The notes under the pieces: generated by a model
The model's database searches: none
Told to the model about the DNA's origin: nothing
What the model saw: the letters and a program-made list of their open reading frames with translations, nothing else
Shown here: piece by piece, positions 48,445-51,928 of the stretch
Layout: each line of letters starts with the position of its first letter
Position numbering within the stretch: the stretch's first letter is position 1
Program-made: the position numbers and the translations under genes
From: a virus
Direction: 5' to 3' (one strand)
DNA length: 51,928 bases
Virus record (IMG/VR): IMGVR_UViG_3300031857_018470
Location: 1 to 51,928 of that record

Positions 48445-48556
48445 TACGTTGTTTTCTTTTATATAGTTTCTTATTTGGAACCACTTTCTGAGTAGTTCTA
48501 ACTTGTTGGATTTGTAAATCCCAGCGTGTGTTGCCTGTTGTGTTTTGTGCTTTCAT
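48425..48556 (-). CDS. Small basic protein
   Basis: 43 residues: MKAQNTTGNTRWDLQIQQVR, then TTQKVVPNKKLYKRKQRNGK, ending TDD. Basic, first gene of a three-gene unit from the promoter at 48567-48595. May bind nucleic acid; no proof. Confidence 0.5.
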   Translation of the reverse strand: MKAQNTTGNTRWDLQIQQVRTTQKVVPNKKLYKRKQRNGKTDD

Positions 48557-48566
48557 AACAGTAATA

Positions 48567-48595
48567 AATATAAGATTGCTTATTTTGAGAGCCTA
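48567..48595 (-). promoter_or_regulatory. Promoter, TAGGC-N18-TATATT
   Basis: Drives 48425, 48217 and 48008. Confidence 0.7.
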
Positions 48596-48603
48596 AGCTA
48601 AGT

Positions 48604-48846
48604 TTAAAGTGGATGTTCATCATCATCTCCACTATCTAACTCAACATCATCTTCATGATCATAAAATGTATCATTTACTTCTTCATACACTTCATCAAAC
48701 AATTCCATTTCCATTAGCTGTAAAGCGTTTATGGCTTGTTCTCCTGAGAGATAATTATTCACAATCCAATTGAGAATAGTTTCATGTGATACTCCTTTAT
48801 CAAGTAGGAGTTCTAGCATTTGGTGAGCTTGTTTTCGGTTAGTCAT
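48604..48846 (-). CDS. Small acidic helical protein, paralogue of next gene upstream
   Basis: 80 residues. MTNRKQAHQMLELLLDKGVS, then NWIVNNYLSGEQAINALQLM and a long acidic tail (YEEVNDTFYDHEDDVELDSG). Its first 50 residues align with 48858-49070 (NRE/KxAxxxLExL ... NDYxxGxxAxxALxxxE). Function unknown. Confidence 0.6.
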   Translation of the reverse strand: MTNRKQAHQMLELLLDKGVSHETILNWIVNNYLSGEQAINALQLMEMELFDEVYEEVNDTFYDHEDDVELDSGDDDEHPL

Positions 48847-48857
48847 ATAATGTTTTT

Positions 48858-49070
48858 TTAGTTTTCGTCTTTAAACTTATATTTTGTTTCTTCCTCTTCA
48901 AATTCTTCTTCACCAAAGAACTCATCTTCAGCTGCTAGTAGTGCATCATACGCGTCACTACCTTCCATATAATCATTAATTAAGAATTCTAACAACATTT
49001 GACTTGACAATCCATCTTCAGTAGTGAGCTTTTCAAGTAACGCTACTGCACGTTCACGATTCGATTTCAT
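48858..49070 (-). CDS. Small acidic helical protein, paralogue of 48604-48846
   Basis: 70 residues. MKSNRERAVALLEKLTTEDG, then LLEFLINDYMEGSDAYDALL and an acidic tail (EFFGEEEFEEEETKYKFKDE). Starts inside the end of the RadA-like gene (ATGA). Acidic proteins next to a DNA ATPase could be DNA mimics or regulators; inference. Confidence 0.6.
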   Translation of the reverse strand: MKSNRERAVALLEKLTTEDGLSSQMLLEFLINDYMEGSDAYDALLAAEDEFFGEEEFEEEETKYKFKDEN

Positions 49071-49879
49071 TCTGCTTCTCTTGCTTTTAAGTTACTATAA
49101 ACAATTTGAGTACCTGTTAGTTGGAAATACAATTTATCACTAGTATTACCATTCCTATTCTTAGTAAATTCCATATATGAAGCACCTCCATCACGTTCAG
49201 ATTCTCTCCTCATTTCCATCATAGCATCAGTCATATGTTTCAATTTATTACTACCTACAAACACTCCTGCTTTAGTAACTTGTTGAATCAACATAAACGA
49301 AGTATACTTATTTGTTTTGTTATTGCCTTTATTGTTTTGGGTACAAACATCTACTAACCACGATTCAGCAGTTTTCCTATCCCAACCCATATCAGTTCTA
49401 ACATCATCAATAATCTCAGCAATACTATCAACCATAACTAGATCCCAACCCATACTAAGTACTTGTTCAACCATATCTTTAGCATTATGTTGAGCATAAT
49501 CACTCACAAACAAAGTATCAACATAACCAAACTGAGGATACCTTTGAGTATACTTGAACATTTGTTTCTTACCCATCTCACCTGAAATGAATAAGCACTT
49601 ACGATCAGGATTATTCAACTGAACTGATGCTAGAAAATCAAGCAACACAGTTGTTTTACCTACACCTGGATCACCTACACACATCATGTTTGAGGCGCAA
49701 GGCATTCCACCCTCATGACTGATAAGCAAGTCTAGAATTGTTCTACTTTCCATTTGCTCCATCATCCTGGAGTCAATGTTTAGATTCTTCAGCTTAGTGA
49801 TTTGGCTAAAGTCAATTTGAATGTGCTTTGGTTCTGCCATTTCTTTGTTTTTAGTTGATGGACGACCTCTTTTTTTCAT
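49067..49879 (-). CDS. RadA/RecA-like ATPase with N-terminal AT-hook motif
   Basis: 270 residues. Walker A GDPGVGKTT (69-77), Walker B LVMVD (147-151), a sensor Gln in MLIQQV (196-201), HMTDAMMEM (215-223) and TKNRNG (239-244), close to the KNRFG motif of RadA/Sms. It is a RecA-fold DNA ATPase for recombination or strand exchange. The extra N-terminus MKKRGRPSTKN carries KRGRPS, an AT-hook core, which would add minor-groove DNA binding. First gene of a three-gene unit from 49905-49933. Confidence 0.75.
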   Translation of the reverse strand: MKKRGRPSTKNKEMAEPKHIQIDFSQITKLKNLNIDSRMMEQMESRTILDLLISHEGGMPCASNMMCVGDPGVGKTTVLLDFLASVQLNNPDRKCLFISGEMGKKQMFKYTQRYPQFGYVDTLFVSDYAQHNAKDMVEQVLSMGWDLVMVDSIAEIIDDVRTDMGWDRKTAESWLVDVCTQNNKGNNKTNKYTSFMLIQQVTKAGVFVGSNKLKHMTDAMMEMRRESERDGGASYMEFTKNRNGNTSDKLYFQLTGTQIVYSNLKAREAE

Positions 49880-49904
49880 AACCTTTATTTTTTTTGTTTA
49901 TATA

Positions 49905-49933
49905 AATATATGATTATAAGTCTTGAAAGCCTA
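49905..49933 (-). promoter_or_regulatory. Promoter, TAGGC-N18-TATATT
   Basis: Shares its TAG with the stop of 49931-50179. Drives the RadA-like ATPase and the two acidic proteins. Confidence 0.7.
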
Positions 49934-50179
49934 TCTTGTTAATTCTTCTATATTAATATTATATTCATCAAACAACTCATTTAAAATATTCAATGTTAGT
50001 TCAATACCCGGATCATACTTATCTTGATCGTTAAGGTTATCGGCTTCAGCATATACTTTACCACGAAGATTGAATCTGATATGCCAAAGCATTTGTGCCA
50101 TATCAGATGCTTTAACAGCAGCCATATGTTCCATCCTATCATCGGGATCATTTAAATCAAATTCTAATATGCCTTTCAT
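49931..50179 (-). CDS. Conserved phage protein, MKGILEF family
   Basis: 82 residues. MKGILEFDLNDPDDRMEHMA, then KASDMAQMLWHIRFNLRGKV and LNILNELFDEYNINIEEL match from memory a short phage family found next to recombination genes. Helical. Function unknown. Promoter at 50201-50229. Confidence 0.65.
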   Translation of the reverse strand: MKGILEFDLNDPDDRMEHMAAVKASDMAQMLWHIRFNLRGKVYAEADNLNDQDKYDPGIELTLNILNELFDEYNINIEELTR

Positions 50180-50200
50180 ATCTTTTATTTTAACTTTCTT

Positions 50201-50229
50201 AATATAAGATATCCTCTTTTGTAAGCCTA
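50201..50229 (-). promoter_or_regulatory. Promoter, TAGGC-N18-TATATT
   Basis: Drives 49931-50179. Confidence 0.7.
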
Positions 50230-50233
50230 AATT

Positions 50234-50488
50234 TTAGGACTTATTTTCATAATTTTCATTCCAATATTGATAAAACAAATCATCAATTGATTTACCCATT
50301 TTGTCCTGGGTACGCATGAAGTGGATCAGCCTAACCATATGTTCTTGTTCCATTTGAATGGCTTGGTATTTTATCTTGATCATTTCCTTGGACATTTCAT
50401 TCAAGGTTATTTCATGTTGAAGATATGCTATTAGTTTATCGTCAAGGTTATCATATAACCATTTAACGGGTGTCTTATTTTGTTCCAT
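50234..50488 (-). CDS. MEKKQTAxEWL-family protein, copy 2 (divergent)
   Basis: 84 residues. MEQNKTPVKWLYDNLDDKLI, then IKIKYQAIQMEQEHMVRLIH, ending LFYQYWNENYENKS. Same layout as its neighbours, but the first residues differ (MEQNKTPVKWL). Overlaps 50475-50678 by 14 bases. Confidence 0.6.
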   Translation of the reverse strand: MEQNKTPVKWLYDNLDDKLIAYLQHEITLNEMSKEMIKIKYQAIQMEQEHMVRLIHFMRTQDKMGKSIDDLFYQYWNENYENKS

Positions 50489-50678
50489 ATACTTTATTAT
50501 AGTATTCCTCTACTGTTTTATAATGCAAACCAACTGCCCCATGTACCCATGAGTTAGCTATTTGGTCTTTTTCCATTTTCTTAGCTTGTTGTAATATAGC
50601 ATACCACTCAAATTTATCTTGTGGTGTGTCCATTAGGCGCTCAAATAACCATTCAGTTGCTGTTTGTTTCTTTTCCAT
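50475..50678 (-). CDS. MEKKQTAxEWL-family protein, copy 3
   Basis: 67 residues. MEKKQTATEWLFERLMDTPQ, then AILQQAKKMEKDQIANSWVH and a terminal YYNKVYGTK. Overlaps both neighbours (14 and 26 bases), so the three copies form one translational unit. Confidence 0.65.
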   Translation of the reverse strand: MEKKQTATEWLFERLMDTPQDKFEWYAILQQAKKMEKDQIANSWVHGAVGLHYKTVEEYYNKVYGTK

Positions 50679-50910
50679 CTATTTGTACCATTTCGTTAGT
50701 GTTAATAATATTGTTATCACTTACCTTACTTCCATAAGTTAATAATAGATATTCAGCAGTTAATCCTGTTGCTCTACTTTTCTCAACTATATCTATTATC
50801 TGTTGCTTCTCCCTTTCTATAGCTTGTTCTTGAATGTGAACAGGAATAAATTCCATATTCTTATGAATTTCTTCTATCAACCATTCTACTGCTGTTTGTT
50901 TCTTTTCCAT
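50653..50910 (-). CDS. MEKKQTAxEWL-family protein, copy 4
   Basis: 85 residues. MEKKQTAVEWLIEEIHKNME, then IQEQAIEREKQQIIDIVEKS. Its C-terminus is extended (NTNEMVQIDGKETNSN) and encoded in the overlap with copy 3, so the typical YYN end is lost. No promoter was found directly upstream; the terminator at 50931-50964 lies 21 bases before the start. Confidence 0.6.
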   Translation of the reverse strand: MEKKQTAVEWLIEEIHKNMEFIPVHIQEQAIEREKQQIIDIVEKSRATGLTAEYLLLTYGSKVSDNNIINTNEMVQIDGKETNSN

Positions 50911-50930
50911 AGGTTTTATTTTTAAATTTT

Positions 50931-50964
50931 AAAAAATAGGCCGGTGTCACACATCACCGGCCTA
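50931..50964 (-). terminator. Intrinsic terminator
   Basis: Perfect 10-bp stem TAGGCCGGTG/CACCGGCCTA with 8-base loop, followed on the sense strand by TTTTTT. Ends the DUF932-like gene transcript. Confidence 0.75.
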
Positions 50965-50981
50965 ATCACCAAACCAACTAA

Positions 50982-51785
50982 TTAACTCAAACAATATTCT
51001 GTTGCAAGTTCATACAACTTGCTATTCAATACGATGTCCTGATTGAAATTCTTAATCTTACGTGCTTTACGAGTTTTGGTTGAGTAACCATAGTTGAAAT
51101 CACCATTAATTACTTTTTCCTGAATTCGATTAAACACACTCCACAAGTCACTTCCAGCATCCTCATCACGAGTTGCTTTAGTGAAGTCATTATAGTCAAT
51201 TGTAATACGTTTAACTTCATCCTCACTAAACCTAGCTTCGAGGGCTCGTTTAGCAAACTCCTCAATTTGTTTCTCTGTGAGTTGAGTTTGTTTAAACTTA
51301 TTCATTGACTCAACTGTGAGTGGGAGTTTCTCTACCATCGATGTAATTGTCTTTTGTAGTTCTTCAAAATCATATCCAAAATGCCTAATCTTCAAATCAG
51401 CAAAATCCTGAGTTGAGATCACTAATCCATTCTCACAAACCAACCTAAACAAACCAGCTCGGAATGTAAACGCATTCTTACCATCTGAACTATTAGTTAA
51501 TAGAATTTGAGGAAACACTGTGTCACCATCTGATCCATCAATAACAATATCATTGTTACGGAATACAACTAGATGTTTTTGATAACCAGCATTTTTACGG
51601 GCGCGAACCTCTTTAGCATCAACAACACCCCAACCTAATTTAGACATATCCTCTATAATTTTGTGGGTTGGAATGTGTGAATACTTAGCACTAGTATCAC
51701 TTGATCCTTTTTCAGCAAAAACTGATTTTGCTTTTTCTTTTACTTGTTCCATTGTCAGGAACTCATTTGTTTGAAGATTTAACAT
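50982..51785 (-). CDS. DUF932/phage-plasmid-like protein (TIGR03299-like)
   Basis: 267 residues. HLVVFRNNDIVIDGSDGDTV, then LLTNSSDGKNAFTFRAGLFR, LVCENGLVISTQDF and IRHFGYDFEELQKTITSMVE are the hallmark order of the DUF932 family (phage and plasmid proteins often annotated TIGR03299, function unknown). The end has LWSVFNRIQEKVINGDFNYG, also typical. Own promoter (51829-51857) and own terminator (50931-50964) make it a single-gene unit. Confidence 0.75.
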   Translation of the reverse strand: MLNLQTNEFLTMEQVKEKAKSVFAEKGSSDTSAKYSHIPTHKIIEDMSKLGWGVVDAKEVRARKNAGYQKHLVVFRNNDIVIDGSDGDTVFPQILLTNSSDGKNAFTFRAGLFRLVCENGLVISTQDFADLKIRHFGYDFEELQKTITSMVEKLPLTVESMNKFKQTQLTEKQIEEFAKRALEARFSEDEVKRITIDYNDFTKATRDEDAGSDLWSVFNRIQEKVINGDFNYGYSTKTRKARKIKNFNQDIVLNSKLYELATEYCLS

Positions 51786-51828
51786 AACTTTTTATTTTTT
51801 TAGTTTGAATTACTTATTTAACATCTTA

Positions 51829-51857
51829 AATATAAGATACACTCTCCAGGAAGCCAA
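51829..51857 (-). promoter_or_regulatory. Promoter, TTGGC-N18-TATATT
   Basis: Drives the DUF932-like gene. Starts 2 bases after the stop of the partial gene at 51860-51928. Confidence 0.7.
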
Positions 51858-51859
51858 AC

Positions 51860-51928
51860 TCACAACTTCCCCTTTTTAGAATTTGCTTCTCTTAACATTA
51901 TTTCTTCCCGTTCAGTCCTGCTTTCAAT
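51860..51928 (-). CDS. Partial gene, C-terminal end only
   Basis: The last 22 codons of a gene that enters from outside the window: ESRTEREEIMLREANSKKGK-L then TGA. Too short to identify; the distance to the next promoter is as in other accessory genes. Confidence 0.5.
   Translation of the reverse strand: MESRTEREEIMLREANSKKGKL

Noticed and set aside
1-51928. CRISPR array, integrase, transposase or attachment site
   Set aside because: No repeat-spacer series, recombinase motif or insertion-sequence ends were seen.

Overview
The window is one contiguous piece of an AT-rich tailed-phage genome. Nearly every gene reads on the minus strand. The virion genes are those of a contractile-tailed, T4-like myovirus: a gp6-type baseplate wedge protein (27688-29544), a gp25-type wedge protein (29547-29957), a gp5-like hub/spike (31989-33260) and a gp55-like sigma factor (33641-34345). 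The host is most likely a member of the Bacteroidota. Promoters carry a TANNTTTR-like -7 element, start codons have A-rich leaders and no Shine-Dalgarno sequence, and three short secreted proteins have Bacteroidota-style lipoprotein signal peptides. No integrase, CRISPR array or insertion sequence was seen.

Layout, given by rising coordinate (transcription runs the other way). (1) 1-742: a partial FAD-dependent oxidoreductase and a small conserved protein often labelled pyrimidine dimer glycosylase. (2) 878-4786: a scaffold-like protein, a cupin, a Cys-cluster protein and a lysis cassette. The cassette has an M15 peptidase, holin-like proteins, an inner-membrane spanin-like protein, and an overlapping gene for a secreted coiled-coil/outer-membrane beta-barrel protein. 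(3) 4806-13902: proteins that repeatedly start with a short amphipathic helix rich in LIRE/IKE. They include a HAD phosphatase, two Pol-beta-type nucleotidyltransferases (one fused to an NMN-adenylyltransferase-like domain and a zinc-peptidase domain), a PD-(D/E)XK nuclease candidate, a ferritin-like protein and a histone H1 (Hc1)-like protein. (4) 13926-16129: RecB-type exonuclease, DNA primase and a GIY-YIG protein. (5) 16130-33612: tail, fibre and baseplate genes. (6) 33641-37481: late sigma factor, HD phosphohydrolase and small secreted or membrane proteins. (7) 37482-51928: an accessory region of about 45 small genes plus three tRNA genes, a triple AT-hook protein, a RadA-like ATPase and a DUF932-like protein.

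The regulation splits along these modules. Regions 2-5 are packed, with overlapping ATGA/TAATG junctions and few promoters. In region 7 nearly every gene, or group of two to four genes, has its own promoter with the pattern T-A/T-GG-C, exactly 18 bases, TATATT. The promoter often starts on or inside the stop codon of the gene before it. I count 34 sites in the window, 33 of them with an 18-base spacer. A different motif (sense TATTTATNA; T4 late consensus TATAAATA on the opposite strand) precedes several genes of the structural half, which fits control by the gp55-like sigma factor.

Most striking: the one-promoter-per-gene architecture, the shared N-terminal tag that may send enzymes into the capsid, the beta-barrel protein in the position of an outer spanin, the nucleotidyltransferase/adenylyltransferase/zincin fusion, and the phage-encoded Hc1-like and AT-hook proteins. 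All assignments come from reading motifs by eye; no database search was run.
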